This document shows, in pieces, positions 32,563 through 41,900 of a DNA stretch of 64,000 nucleotides (position 1 is its first letter; each line of letters opens with the position of its first letter). The notes beneath the pieces were generated by a model. That model worked only from the letters and a program-made list of their open reading frames with translations. It searched no databases and was not told the origin of the DNA. The position numbers and the translations under genes are program-made. This DNA comes from Streptococcaceae bacterium AM104-57. Lineage in GTDB: Bacteria; Bacillota; Bacilli; Lactobacillales; Streptococcaceae. The stretch lies in contig JAQDPW010000009.1 of assembly GCA_027659245.1 (NCBI GenBank), positions 8,850 to 72,849 on the forward strand, in the 5' to 3' direction.

Positions 32563-33258
32563 TTAATCCTCCTTCTTTACTACTTCCAAAAATAAATTTT
32601 CTAAACTTTCTTGAGAGTTTTTTATATCTTGGTATTTTAATTCACCTTCACATATTATTCCGATATAATCTGCAACTTGCTCAACTTCGGAAATATTATG
32701 GCTGGATAGAATTACTGTAATGCCTTGTTTTGGGAAGCCAAGAATCATCTCCCTTAATTCTTGAATTCCCAATGGATCTAAGCCATTGGTTGGTTCATCT
32801 AAAATTAATAATTTAGGATTATTTAACAGTGCTATTGCAATTCCTAATCGTTGTTTCATTCCCAAAGAAAATTTTCCACTTCTTTTTTTACCTGTATTTG
32901 ATAGACCAACGATTTGTAGAACTTCATCAATTCTTGATTCGGGTAATCCAAGTAACATTGTTCTTACTTTTAAATTTTCTCTTGCACTTAAGTTCTCATA
33001 CAAGGGAGGTAACTCTATCAAGGCACCAATTTGTTCGAGATCCTTTCTACTCCATATATGATCATTAAATATAATATCTCCGGACGATTTATGGAGCATT
33101 CCTGTTATCATCTTTAGTGTAGTTGATTTCCCAGCACCATTTGGACCAAGTAATCCGTAGATACAATTCTCTTTCACTTGTAATGAAATATTATTCACTA
33201 CAAGTTGATTCCCAAATTTCTTTGACAAATTCCGTGTCTCTAAAATATTTTTTTTCAT
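32563..33258 (-). CDS. lantibiotic-immunity-type ABC ATPase (LanF/BcrA-like)
   Basis: A 231-residue ATPase. Walker A is NGAGKSTTLK (about 40-49), signature FSLGMKQRLGIA, Walker B LLILDEPTNGLDP. At the Q-loop position there is IGALIELPPLYENL, that is Glu in place of Gln, the E-loop described for LanF immunity ATPases and BcrA relatives. First gene of the five-gene module. SD AAGGAGG precedes the ATG. No lantibiotic precursor, modification or LanI gene is nearby, so protection is probably against peptides made by other bacteria. Confidence 0.88.
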   Translation of the reverse strand: MKKNILETRNLSKKFGNQLVVNNISLQVKENCIYGLLGPNGAGKSTTLKMITGMLHKSSGDIIFNDHIWSRKDLEQIGALIELPPLYENLSARENLKVRTMLLGLPESRIDEVLQIVGLSNTGKKRSGKFSLGMKQRLGIAIALLNNPKLLILDEPTNGLDPLGIQELREMILGFPKQGITVILSSHNISEVEQVADYIGIICEGELKYQDIKNSQESLENLFLEVVKKED

Positions 33259-33455
33259 TTTGATCCTCCTTAAATTTACACTTCAATAATAAAATATAAA
33301 TTTAAAGATTTTATAAAGAAAATACATAACTATCTATTAATTTTTTAAAAAACTATAACTACGCAATTTAATGAAGATTAAAAATAAAAATTTAAAATTT
33401 TTAGAATTCTATCTAGAACCTTAATCTCTTAAAACAACGAATCCTCTGAAAATGA

Positions 33456-33490
33456 AAATTCTACTGAATGAAACTTCAGTAGAATTTTTT
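33456..33490. terminator. bidirectional terminator between ABC module and whiA
   Basis: Arms AAATTCTACTGAA / TTCAGTAGAATTT with loop TGAAAC, T-run on the plus strand and T-rich on the minus strand. It ends the whiA operon (minus). The AT-rich stretch 33259-33450 shows no gene and no strong promoter I can define for the ABC module. Confidence 0.7.
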
Positions 33491-33564
33491 AAATTTGAGG
33501 TTATTTTAAAAATTTTTAAACATCAATCTCGATATATCTTTTTTGAATATCAATATCTTATATT

Positions 33565-34476
33565 TTACAATTCCTCTGCTAGTTTATTTATCTTTCTCAA
33601 TCTGTGGTTGACACCACTCTTGGTCATGGGATTACTGAGACTATCTGCTAATCGTTGGATAGAGTAATCAGGGTGCTGGATCCTAAGACGAGCGACTTCC
33701 TGCAAGTCTGCTGGAAGATTATCCAAACCAATTCTATCTTTGATTTTACTGATATTGTTGATGGTTTTCATGCTTGCTGAAACCGTCCGAGCAATATTAG
33801 CCGTCTCTGCATTATTAGCACGATTGAGATCATTACGAGTTTCACGTAAGATTTTGATGCCTTCGAAAGTATCACGCGCCTGCATGGCTCCAATAACTAT
33901 GAGAAAGTCCATGATATCCTCAGCACGCTGAAGATAGGTCACTGCACCTTTTTTTCGTTCAATCACCTTGGCATCCAACAAGAAATGCTGAAGAAGCGCC
34001 GCAATCCCTTGGGCATGGTCCAGATAGACTGAGCTAATCTCAAGCTGGTATTTACTAGAGTCTGGATCCCGAATACTTCCGTTTGCCAAAAATGCTCCAC
34101 AGAGATAGGCACGACCTGCTTCCTCATCTGCTAGAATTTCAGGCGCAATACCAGTCTCTAGTCCAAAGAAGGAGTCTGCCAAGTGCAAATCACTGAGTAG
34201 TTCTTGGACTCGCTCATCCGTAAAAACAGTATAGACTCGATTTTTACGAAGATTACTTCTCTGATGGTGACGAATTTCTGATTTAATCTCATAGAAGTGC
34301 AAAAAAGATTCATAGAGATGACGAGCCAACTTAGCATTTTCTGTAATGACGGACAAGGTCAAGCCAGAAGTCGATAAACCAATACTACCAGACATCTTAA
34401 TAATGGCAGATAGTTCGTGGCGACTCAGATGGTGCTGACCCAAAATTTCTTCTTTTACTGCAACTGTAAAACTCAT
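33565..34476 (-). CDS. whiA: WhiA DNA-binding protein
   Basis: A 303-residue WhiA: an N-terminal degenerate LAGLIDADG-type domain (about 1-215, [29 protein letters not shown]) and a C-terminal helix-turn-helix (about 220-300, [43 protein letters not shown]). In Firmicutes it influences cell division and nucleoid organisation. It overlaps yvcK by 4 bp in the conserved rapZ-yvcK-whiA operon. Confidence 0.94.
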   Translation of the reverse strand: MSFTVAVKEEILGQHHLSRHELSAIIKMSGSIGLSTSGLTLSVITENAKLARHLYESFLHFYEIKSEIRHHQRSNLRKNRVYTVFTDERVQELLSDLHLADSFFGLETGIAPEILADEEAGRAYLCGAFLANGSIRDPDSSKYQLEISSVYLDHAQGIAALLQHFLLDAKVIERKKGAVTYLQRAEDIMDFLIVIGAMQARDTFEGIKILRETRNDLNRANNAETANIARTVSASMKTINNISKIKDRIGLDNLPADLQEVARLRIQHPDYSIQRLADSLSNPMTKSGVNHRLRKINKLAEEL

Positions 34477-35450
34477 TTTCTCACCTGTATAATGCGCATG
34501 AGCTCATCTACGATTAAATCACCATCGTGAAAGGCTCCGCCATTTTCCAAACGTAGGAAGTTGGATGAAATGACACGTGGGACTTGCTTACGCAAGCCTT
34601 CAAAATCATGTTCAACCTGTACTAAATACTCATCAAATCGGTTGGTATCCATATAATCCCTCGGAACCTTCTCGATATTGACGAGTACTGTATCAATAAA
34701 TGGTCTACCCAAATGACGATGCAGGACTTCTACGTGATCACTATCTGTGAAATGCTCAGTCTCTCCACGCTGGGTCATGATGTTGCAGACATAGGCAATT
34801 TCAGCCTTGGTTTCCAGAAGAGCCTGACCAATTTCTTCAATAACAATATTAGGCAAAATCGAAGTAAAGAGTGAACCTGGGCCCAAGACAATCATATCAC
34901 TCTCAAGAATCGTATTGACGACTCTGCGACTTGCCTGTGGCTTTTCATCATCCAGAGTATTGGTAACATAGACATGGTCAATCATTCCTGGATGGTCTGC
35001 GATGTGACTTTCCCCAGCTACTTCTGAACCATCTTTAAAGACAGCATGGAGGGTCAAGGGATGGTCGCTAGATGGATAAATCTTGCCTGTAGTATGGAAG
35101 AATTTACTCAGCAATTGCATGGCATTATAGGTCGAACCCTGCATTTCAGATAATCCAGCTATGATAATGTTTCCTAATGGATGACCAGCAAAAGCACCTG
35201 CATCCTCTGAAAAACGGTATTGAAAGACCTTTTCATAGAATTTTGGCATATCTGACATGGCTACAAGGACATTACGCAAATCACCTGGTGGTGTTAACTG
35301 TTGAATGTTTTTACGAAGTTCACCTGAAGAACCTCCATCATCAGCAACAGTTACAATCGCTGCGATCTCGACATCCTTTTCCCTTAAACTTTTTAAGATA
35401 ACGGGGATTCCAGTTCCCCCACCAATCACCGTAATTTTTGGTTTTCTCAT
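34473..35450 (-). CDS. yvcK: YvcK family gluconeogenesis factor
   Basis: A 325-residue protein of the CofD-like YvcK/GlmR family. [15 protein letters not shown] at the N-terminus binds UDP-GlcNAc in B. subtilis; [13 protein letters not shown] and PPGDLRN are the further signatures. It stimulates amino-sugar supply for the cell wall. It overlaps rapZ and whiA by 4 bp each. Confidence 0.93.
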   Translation of the reverse strand: MRKPKITVIGGGTGIPVILKSLREKDVEIAAIVTVADDGGSSGELRKNIQQLTPPGDLRNVLVAMSDMPKFYEKVFQYRFSEDAGAFAGHPLGNIIIAGLSEMQGSTYNAMQLLSKFFHTTGKIYPSSDHPLTLHAVFKDGSEVAGESHIADHPGMIDHVYVTNTLDDEKPQASRRVVNTILESDMIVLGPGSLFTSILPNIVIEEIGQALLETKAEIAYVCNIMTQRGETEHFTDSDHVEVLHRHLGRPFIDTVLVNIEKVPRDYMDTNRFDEYLVQVEHDFEGLRKQVPRVISSNFLRLENGGAFHDGDLIVDELMRIIQVRK

Positions 35451-36337
35451 GAACGGTTTACCGTTTCCTTTCTTCGATCTTTATCACGATGACTTTCATT
35501 TACTGGCCAATTTTTAGACAAATCATTTGCTAAACGCTTGGCAAAAGCAACACTTCGGTGTTGACCACCAGTACAACCAACTGCAATGGTTAAGACAGAT
35601 TTACCCTCTTTTTTATAGCCTGGGAGAATTGGTTCAACCAAGGCTAATAAATGGCGGTAAAAGTCTTCGGATTCCTCATGTTTCATGACATAGTCGTAAA
35701 CTGCCTGGTCTTCACCTGTTTGATTACGAAGTTCTGGTAGATAGTAGGGATTTGGGAGGAAACGGACATCAAAAACTAAGTCGGCATCAATGGGAATACC
35801 GTATTTAAAGCCAAAAGACATGACCTCAATACGGAAAGACTGAGCCTGTTCTTGATCTGAAAATTGCTCTGCAATCGTCTTACGAAGTTCACGGGGAGTT
35901 AACTCTGTTGTGTCTACTACGTTTTGACTCATATTTTTCAGTGGAGCCAAGAGTTCGCGTTCCAACTTAATCCCATCTAAAATACGACCATCTGCTGCCA
36001 GAGGGTGACTTCTTCTGGTTTCCTTATAGCGTGCCACTAATTCCTTATCCGCAGCATCCAAAAAGAGAATTTTAAAGTCCAAATCATCTTGATTTTCCAA
36101 TTCATCCAAGACAGCTTGAATCTCTGAAAAGAAAGAACGGCTACGCATATCCACCACTAGAGCTAACTTGTGGTCATCGTCCTTGGTCTCGACCAACTGC
36201 AAAAACTTTGGCAAGAGAGCAGGTGGCATATTATCAATGGTAAAATATCCTAAATCCTCAAAGGATTGAATGGCTACAGTTTTCCCTGCACCACTCATCC
36301 CTGTTACAATCACCAGGTGAAGTTGTTTCTTTGTCAT
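35447..36337 (-). CDS. rapZ: RapZ-type nucleotide-binding protein
   Basis: A 296-residue RapZ/YvcJ protein. Walker [11 protein letters not shown] is at about 13-22, Walker B lies in [10 protein letters not shown], and the C-terminal domain contains the conserved [14 protein letters not shown]. In E. coli RapZ directs decay of GlmZ sRNA; the Firmicute homologue (YvcJ) is linked to competence and its partner is not known. First gene of the rapZ-yvcK-whiA run. Confidence 0.93.
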   Translation of the reverse strand: MTKKQLHLVIVTGMSGAGKTVAIQSFEDLGYFTIDNMPPALLPKFLQLVETKDDDHKLALVVDMRSRSFFSEIQAVLDELENQDDLDFKILFLDAADKELVARYKETRRSHPLAADGRILDGIKLERELLAPLKNMSQNVVDTTELTPRELRKTIAEQFSDQEQAQSFRIEVMSFGFKYGIPIDADLVFDVRFLPNPYYLPELRNQTGEDQAVYDYVMKHEESEDFYRHLLALVEPILPGYKKEGKSVLTIAVGCTGGQHRSVAFAKRLANDLSKNWPVNESHRDKDRRKETVNRS

Positions 36338-36388
36338 CTTTGTCTCCTTATATCAAAAGAAGTTTGGAAGAACCAAACTTCAACTCGC

Positions 36389-36769
36389 TTATCCAATCTC
36401 TGCGATGACTTCAATTTCGACTTTAACATCGCGAGGAAGACGAGCTACTTCTACAGCTGAACGAGCTGGAAATTCCTTGTTAAAGGCTGTTTGGTATACC
36501 TCATTGAAAGGTACAAAGTCGTTCATATCACTCAAAAAGCAAGTTGTTTTAACAACATGGTCAAAATCCGTTCCTGCCTCTGCTAAAATAGCTCCAATAT
36601 TTTTCAAGACTTGTTCAGTCTGTTCTTGGATCGTTTCTCCTACGATTTCTCCAGTTTCAGGAGACAATGGAACTTGACCGCTAGCAAACAAAAGGTTGCC
36701 AACGATTTTTCCTTGAACGTAAGGTCCGATTGCCTTTGGAGCTTTATCTGTATGAATTGTTTTTGCCAT
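36389..36769 (-). CDS. ridA: RidA family enamine/imine deaminase
   Basis: A 126-residue RidA (YjgF/YER057c/UK114) protein: KAPKAIGPY near the start, ASGQVPLSPETGE, and ARSAVEVARLP with the substrate-binding Arg, plus VEIEVIA at the C-terminus. It destroys reactive 2-aminoacrylate, protecting PLP enzymes. It lies 9 bp downstream of engB. Confidence 0.92.
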   Translation of the reverse strand: MAKTIHTDKAPKAIGPYVQGKIVGNLLFASGQVPLSPETGEIVGETIQEQTEQVLKNIGAILAEAGTDFDHVVKTTCFLSDMNDFVPFNEVYQTAFNKEFPARSAVEVARLPRDVKVEIEVIAEIG

Positions 36770-36778
36770 TTGTATTCC

Positions 36779-37366
36779 TCACAGTTTTTCTAAAATAGCA
36801 TCCCAAGCCTGATCCATTCCTGCTTTTGTCACAGATGAAAAGAGGATAAAATCATCACTTGGATCAAAGTTTAATTTCTTTTTAATAGCTGATTCGTGCT
36901 TGTTCCATTTGCCACGCGGAATCTTGTCTGCCTTAGTCGCCACAATGATGACAGGAATCTCATAATACTTAAGAAATTCGTACATCTGCACATCATCTGC
37001 TGTCGGGTCATGACGAAGGTCAACGAGACTAACAACCGCTCGAAGATTTTCTCGAGTAGTCAAGTACTCCTCAATCATACGACCCCATTTTTCACGTTCC
37101 TTTTTGGAAACACGGGCATAACCATAACCAGGCACATCCACAAAACGCATCTTATCATCAATATTAAAGAAATTGAGTAGTTGTGTTTTTCCTGGTTTTC
37201 CTGAAGTACGAGCTAGATTTTTACGATTGAGCATGGTGTTGATAAAACTTGACTTCCCAACATTTGAGCGACCTGCAAGAGCAATCTCAGGAAGTTCATC
37301 CTCTGGATAGTGGGACTTGTTGGCTGCACTCAGCAAAATCTCAGCATTGTGTGTATTGATTTCCAT
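36779..37366 (-). CDS. engB: ribosome biogenesis GTPase EngB/YsxC
   Basis: A 195-residue TRAFAC GTPase needed for 50S assembly. G1 GRSNVGKSS is at about 31-39, G2 carries the switch Thr in GKPGKTQ, G3 DVPGYG, G4 TKAD. I take the ATG at 37366, 5 nt after AGAGG, over a GTG two codons upstream that overlaps the SD. It follows clpX by 8 bp, a conserved Gram-positive pairing. Confidence 0.94.
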   Translation of the reverse strand: MEINTHNAEILLSAANKSHYPEDELPEIALAGRSNVGKSSFINTMLNRKNLARTSGKPGKTQLLNFFNIDDKMRFVDVPGYGYARVSKKEREKWGRMIEEYLTTRENLRAVVSLVDLRHDPTADDVQMYEFLKYYEIPVIIVATKADKIPRGKWNKHESAIKKKLNFDPSDDFILFSSVTKAGMDQAWDAILEKL

Positions 37367-37374
37367 AGTCACCT

Positions 37375-38607
37375 CTAGGCTGTCTCTAGGATTGGCTTAG
37401 CCGTTCCGTCAACCGCTTCTTTTGTGATACGAACAGTTTTCACATTTTCTTGACTTGGAACTTCAAACATAACGTCTAGCATGGTTTCTTCGATAATTGA
37501 GCGAAGACCACGCGCACCCGTTTTACGTTCGATAGCTTTATTTGCAATTTCCTGAAGAGCTTCATCGTCAAATTCAAGCTCTACATCATCATAAGAAAGC
37601 AAGGTCTGGTATTGTTTAACCAAGGCATTTCTTGGTTCCTTCAAGATGCGAACCAAATCATCTACAGTCAACTGCTCCAAGGCTGCAAAGACAGGCAAGC
37701 GTCCAATCAACTCAGGAATAATACCGAATTTTTGAATATCTTCTGCGATGATTTCTTGCATGTAAGAACTATTTTCGTCAATGGCCTTGTTATTTTGTCC
37801 GAAACCAATCACTTTTTCACCCAAACGCTGTTTGACAATTTCTTCGATTCCATCGAAGGCACCACCCACGATAAAGAGGATATTTTTCGTATCCACTTGA
37901 ATCATTTCTTGTTGTGGATGTTTGCGTCCACCTTGAGGTGGTACGCTAGCTACAGTTCCCTCGATAATCTTGAGGAGGGCTTGTTGCACACCTTCACCAG
38001 AAACATCACGTGTGATAGACACGTTCTCGCTCTTCTTAGCAATCTTGTCGATTTCGTCTACGTAGATAATTCCACGTTCTGCACGTTCGATATTAAAGTC
38101 AGCTGCTTGCAAGAGTTTGAGGAGGATATTTTCAACGTCCTCACCGACATAACCAGCCTCAGTAAGAGCTGTTGCATCTGCAATGGCAAATGGTACATTC
38201 AAACTTCTAGCAAGTGTTTGAGCAAGGAAAGTCTTCCCTGAACCTGTTGGGCCAATCATCAAAATGTTTGATTTTTGCAAATCCACATCTTCTGACTCTT
38301 CACGAGTGTCATGGAAATTGATGCGTTTGTAGTGGTTATATACAGCAACTGCCAAAGCACGTTTAGCACGATCTTGACCAATCACATAGTGGTTCAAGAT
38401 GTTTAGGAGTTCGATTGGTTTTGGCACCTCAGACAAGTCTGCCAAGACTTCCTCTGCCAACTCCTCACGAATGATTTCCTGGGCTAACTCCACACACTCA
38501 TTACAGATAAAAGCGTTGTTCCCAGCGATTATTTTTTTAACTTCTTCTTGGCTTTTGCCACAAAATGAGCAATAAACCATCATATCATTTTTCCTATTTG
38601 TAGGCAT
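37375..38607 (-). CDS. clpX: ClpX ATPase subunit
   Basis: A 410-residue AAA+ unfoldase for ClpP. The N-terminal zinc domain has four cysteines (CSFCGKSQ and CNECVEL); Walker A is GPTGSGKT near 118, Walker B IYVDEIDK, and the ClpP-docking IGF loop is in KVIGFGQN near 270; sensor 2 is TGARGLRS. No CtsR box is visible upstream. The SD GGAAGGGA precedes the ATG. Confidence 0.96.
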   Translation of the reverse strand: MPTNRKNDMMVYCSFCGKSQEEVKKIIAGNNAFICNECVELAQEIIREELAEEVLADLSEVPKPIELLNILNHYVIGQDRAKRALAVAVYNHYKRINFHDTREESEDVDLQKSNILMIGPTGSGKTFLAQTLARSLNVPFAIADATALTEAGYVGEDVENILLKLLQAADFNIERAERGIIYVDEIDKIAKKSENVSITRDVSGEGVQQALLKIIEGTVASVPPQGGRKHPQQEMIQVDTKNILFIVGGAFDGIEEIVKQRLGEKVIGFGQNNKAIDENSSYMQEIIAEDIQKFGIIPELIGRLPVFAALEQLTVDDLVRILKEPRNALVKQYQTLLSYDDVELEFDDEALQEIANKAIERKTGARGLRSIIEETMLDVMFEVPSQENVKTVRITKEAVDGTAKPILETA

Positions 38608-38638
38608 GATTCCCTTCCGTTCTAATTATTCATTCTCT

Positions 38639-38809
38639 CTAAAATAAGGTCATATAAAAAGCATGAATGCTATTCACCAAGTTTGTAAAGGCATTAAGCC
38701 AAAGTAGAGTAGCAAGTCCAAAGCGCTTTTTACGAAAAGCGTGTGTTCCAGCTACAAAACAGACAGCACACAAAAGAGCTGTAAAAAATCCAAAAATACT
38801 GCGCTCCAT
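38639..38809 (-). CDS. 56-residue membrane protein of unknown function
   Basis: A short gene of 57 codons between dfr and clpX. The ATG at 38809 overlaps the last base of the dfr stop codon (TAATG), so re-initiation is expected. The product begins [21 protein letters not shown], a hydrophobic helix with little charge, then a basic turn (HAFRKKRFG) and a second hydrophobic segment (LATLLWLNAFTNLV), giving a two-helix hairpin in the membrane. I recall a similar small gene in pneumococcus at the same place. Conservation of position argues that it is real; its role is not known. Confidence 0.8.
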   Translation of the reverse strand: MERSIFGFFTALLCAVCFVAGTHAFRKKRFGLATLLWLNAFTNLVNSIHAFYMTLF

Positions 38810-39315
38810 TAGGCTTCCTTTCTCTTTCTATATTCGATGGTAAAATCAAAAGCATTTTTCTCATCTTTGCTATACGATTTGCTTGCAACAGTCTCAAAAA
38901 CAGTCAAATCAAAATCCTCTGGAAAATAAGTATCCCCTTCAACTTGAGCATGAATTTGTGTCACAATAATCTCATCTAAGTAAGGTTCAAAAAGCTGAAA
39001 AATTTGCTTGCCACCAAGGATATAGAGATTTTTACCCTGATGATGGTACCAGTCTAAAACATCTTCAACATTTTGGAAAACTAGAGCTCCTTCAATTGAC
39101 TCTTCGGGATTGCGCGTCAAAATTAAAGTCTCACGTCCTGGAAGTAATCGTCGTCCCATTCCATCAAAGGTTACACGCCCCATCAAAATAGCATGATTCA
39201 AGGTTGTTTCTTTAAAATGTTTTAACTCTGCTGGCAAATGCCATGGCAAACGATCTTCTTTTCCGATCACACCCTTTTCATCTTGAGCCCAAATGGCTAC
39301 GATTTTTTTTGTCAT
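38809..39315 (-). CDS. dfr: dihydrofolate reductase
   Basis: A 168-residue DHFR reducing dihydrofolate with NADPH, the trimethoprim target. [24 protein letters not shown] holds the active-site loop with catalytic Glu 30 (PAELKHF) region; [13 protein letters not shown] and [11 protein letters not shown] bind cofactor. The pneumococcal resistance position corresponding to Ile100 reads Leu in NLYILGG (position by eye). If numbering holds, this strain may carry the I100L-type change; see findings. Confidence 0.93.
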   Translation of the reverse strand: MTKKIVAIWAQDEKGVIGKEDRLPWHLPAELKHFKETTLNHAILMGRVTFDGMGRRLLPGRETLILTRNPEESIEGALVFQNVEDVLDWYHHQGKNLYILGGKQIFQLFEPYLDEIIVTQIHAQVEGDTYFPEDFDLTVFETVASKSYSKDEKNAFDFTIEYRKRKEA

Positions 39316-39394
39316 GCTTTCATCCTTTTCATTGATAGTTCTATTTTATCAAAAATCTTCAAAAAAGACTGTTTTGGAATGCCCTCCTGAATAG

Positions 39395-39426
39395 AAAAAA
39401 TCCGTAGAAAACTTCTACGGATTTTT
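39395..39426. terminator. bidirectional terminator between dpr and dfr
   Basis: Perfect arms AAAAATCCGTAGAA / TTCTACGGATTTTT with an AAC loop, flanked by A- and T-runs, so it can stop transcription from either side. It isolates dpr from dfr. Confidence 0.85.
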
Positions 39427-39442
39427 AGAAAAATAATGTATC

Positions 39443-39961
39443 TTACAAACCAGGTGCTTGTCCTAATTCTGCTGCAAGCATCCAGACAGTTTTTTCAAGG
39501 TCAGCTTTAGCACCAACGAAGATATCATTGGTTACATCATCACTTTCTTCATCTGTTACATCCAATGCTTTTTGGAAAAGAGTGATAAGGTAACGATAAA
39601 TCTCAAGGACACGTTCCAAGCTTTCTTCTACGTTACGGAACTCTCCAACACCTTCTTCGATTTCACTGTGTTGAAGGAATTCTGTCAAAGTAGAGTATGG
39701 TTTGCCACCGAGTGTAATCAAGCGTTCGCTGATTTCATCTAGGTAACCATCAAGGCTATCCATGTATTCATCCATCTTAGGATGCCATACCATAAAGCCA
39801 CGTCCACGCATGTACCAGTGTACTTGGTGTAGAGCGATATGGGCTACATACAAATCTGCTACTGCTTGATTCAAAACTTCCTTTGTATTTACTAGCGCTT
39901 CTGCCGCTGGTTTAGTTAATGTTGCTACATCTTTTACTGCTTCTTTTTTCAATTCTACCAT
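39443..39961 (-). CDS. dpr: Dps-like peroxide resistance protein
   Basis: A 172-residue ferritin-like mini-ferritin that stores iron and detoxifies H2O2-driven chemistry, important in peroxide-producing streptococci. The ferroxidase signature is [24 protein letters not shown] at about residues 38-61, broken up here as [11 protein letters not shown] and HPKMDEYMD. The start is placed at 39961, 6 nt after GAGGTG; an in-frame start 11 codons upstream lacks a good SD. A strong promoter lies at 40014-40042. Confidence 0.9.
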   Translation of the reverse strand: MVELKKEAVKDVATLTKPAAEALVNTKEVLNQAVADLYVAHIALHQVHWYMRGRGFMVWHPKMDEYMDSLDGYLDEISERLITLGGKPYSTLTEFLQHSEIEEGVGEFRNVEESLERVLEIYRYLITLFQKALDVTDEESDDVTNDIFVGAKADLEKTVWMLAAELGQAPGL

Positions 39962-40013
39962 TTTTTTCACCTCATTATTATTTTTTGTAACCATCTTTAT
40001 TGATTACTACCTC

Positions 40014-40042
40014 AGTATACCACTCCTAGTATACAAAAGCAA
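40014..40042 (-). promoter_or_regulatory. dpr promoter with repeated GTATACT
   Basis: Minus-strand -35 TTGCTT (40042-40037), 17-bp spacer, -10 TATACT (40019-40014) with TGG upstream. GTATACT occurs twice, once at the -10 and once 14 bp upstream in the spacer, making a candidate direct-repeat operator. Confidence 0.6.
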
Positions 40043-40108
40043 GGAAATTAACCCATATTAAAAAAGTTGTAATTGACTGATAATTTAAGAAAATGTGCAG
40101 ATGTTTTT

Positions 40109-41890
40109 TTAGTTATTTTCGCTGTTTTTATTAGAGAATTGACTTTGATAAAGGTCATAATAGAAACCTTTTGCAGCTAAGAGACTTTCATGATTTCCTT
40201 GTTCGATAATCTGCCCATCTTTCAGCACTAAAATTTTGTCAGCTTCCTGAATAGTCGAAAGTCGATGGGCGATAACAAAACTTGTTCTCCCCTTCATCAA
40301 ACGTTTCATGGCCTTTTGAATCAAGAGTTCTAAACGAGTATCGACTGATGAGGTCGCTTCGTCCAAAATTAAGATTTTTGGATCAGCCAAGAGAGCACGC
40401 GCGATAGTTAACAACTGCTTCTGACCAAGAGAAATATTACTTGACTCTTGGTTCATTTCCATGTTGTAGCCACCAGGAAGGGTGCGGATAAAGTGGTCAA
40501 CATTAGCCGCCTTAGCCGCTTCAACGATTTCCTCATCCGTTGCCTCAAGATTTCCAAAGCGAAGATTTTCCTTGATACTGCCTTCATAGAGCCAGGCATC
40601 CTGTAGGACCATCCCAAACTGACGACGGTAGTCCTGACGAGACAGGTCACGAATATCTTGCCCATCCACTAAAATGGCACCAGCTGTCACATCGTAAAAA
40701 CGCATAAGAAGGTTAATCAAGGTTGTTTTACCTGCTCCAGTAGGTCCTACGATAGCCACCATCTCTCCAGGTTTAACATCTAGGTTGAAATTGCGAATCA
40801 ATGGTTTGTTTTCCACGTATTGGAAATCGACATTCTTGAAGCTAACTTGACCTGTCAATAGTGCTAGTTCTTTCACTTCAGCAGCTTGGACTTCTTCTTG
40901 TTCATCCAAAACTTCAAAGACACGGTCAAGCGAAGACTTGGCACTTTGCATTTGTCCTGCTAATTGAGTGATATTTTGGATCGGTTGACTGACTTGCCAC
41001 ACATACTGAACGAAAGCCTGCATATTACCAATGGTTAAGCGGCCTGCGATAACCTGCAATCCACCTAATACTGCAACAATTAAGTAAGTTAAATCAGACA
41101 CGATATGAAGGGCAGGCATCATCAAACCTGAGATAAAGCTAGCCTTAAAACCAACCTGTTGCAATTCATCTGTAATAGCCGCAAATTCCTGCTGGGAGTT
41201 TTCTTCACGGCCAAAAAGTTTTAGAACATTGAAACCTGTCAAGTTTTCCTGTACAAATCCATTCATGCGTCCCAATATAGCTGCCTGCTGTTTAAAGTAC
41301 GGCTGCGAACGATTCAGAATCGTTTTAGCACCAAAATAAGTAATCGGAATCGACAAGATAACAATGATAGCCAGCTGAAGATTTAGATAGAGGACCATTC
41401 CCATAACAAAAATAATGGTAAAGACTGCATTAACAATCTGTAAGAAGGATTGTTGGAGTGCATTAGATACGGTCTCTACATCACTAGTAAAACGTCCCAG
41501 TAAATCTCCAAATTGGTGCTTGTCAAAGTAAGACACAGGGATGCGGTTGATTTTTTCGCTCATTTCATTTCGCAAATCCTGTATCATAGACTGGACAGCA
41601 TTGGTCATGAAATAGTTTGAGTAGTAAGAACCCAACTCATAAAAAAGGCCACGCAAGAGATAGATCGCCAGAATCACTGCGATATAGCTGGTATTAATCC
41701 CTGCTCCTGCAACACCATTTGCCATGGCAAGGAGGTTGCTGGTTAACTCAGTGATAGCAAGTCCCAATACGAAAGGCTCGATAACACTCATAATGACGCT
41801 AACTATTTTCAAGAAGACTGCAAAGAAAACAGAGAAACGGTAGGCTTTTAAATAGCTCCATAGACGAGCTAGACTAGATTGTTGTTTCAT
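40109..41890 (-). CDS. heterodimeric ABC exporter subunit, canonical-Glu half
   Basis: A 593-residue half-transporter: membrane domain (about 1-320, six helices) and ATPase. Walker A is GPTGAGKTT, Walker B ILILDEATSSVD with the catalytic Glu intact, but the signature reads ISLGQKQ in place of LSGGQ. Its partner upstream has the reverse defects, the pattern of asymmetric exporters such as TM287/288, BmrCD and LmrCD. It probably exports drugs or lipids. It starts 10 bp after its partner. Confidence 0.88.
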   Translation of the reverse strand: MKQQSSLARLWSYLKAYRFSVFFAVFLKIVSVIMSVIEPFVLGLAITELTSNLLAMANGVAGAGINTSYIAVILAIYLLRGLFYELGSYYSNYFMTNAVQSMIQDLRNEMSEKINRIPVSYFDKHQFGDLLGRFTSDVETVSNALQQSFLQIVNAVFTIIFVMGMVLYLNLQLAIIVILSIPITYFGAKTILNRSQPYFKQQAAILGRMNGFVQENLTGFNVLKLFGREENSQQEFAAITDELQQVGFKASFISGLMMPALHIVSDLTYLIVAVLGGLQVIAGRLTIGNMQAFVQYVWQVSQPIQNITQLAGQMQSAKSSLDRVFEVLDEQEEVQAAEVKELALLTGQVSFKNVDFQYVENKPLIRNFNLDVKPGEMVAIVGPTGAGKTTLINLLMRFYDVTAGAILVDGQDIRDLSRQDYRRQFGMVLQDAWLYEGSIKENLRFGNLEATDEEIVEAAKAANVDHFIRTLPGGYNMEMNQESSNISLGQKQLLTIARALLADPKILILDEATSSVDTRLELLIQKAMKRLMKGRTSFVIAHRLSTIQEADKILVLKDGQIIEQGNHESLLAAKGFYYDLYQSQFSNKNSENN

Positions 41891-41900
41891 CCTTTACCCC

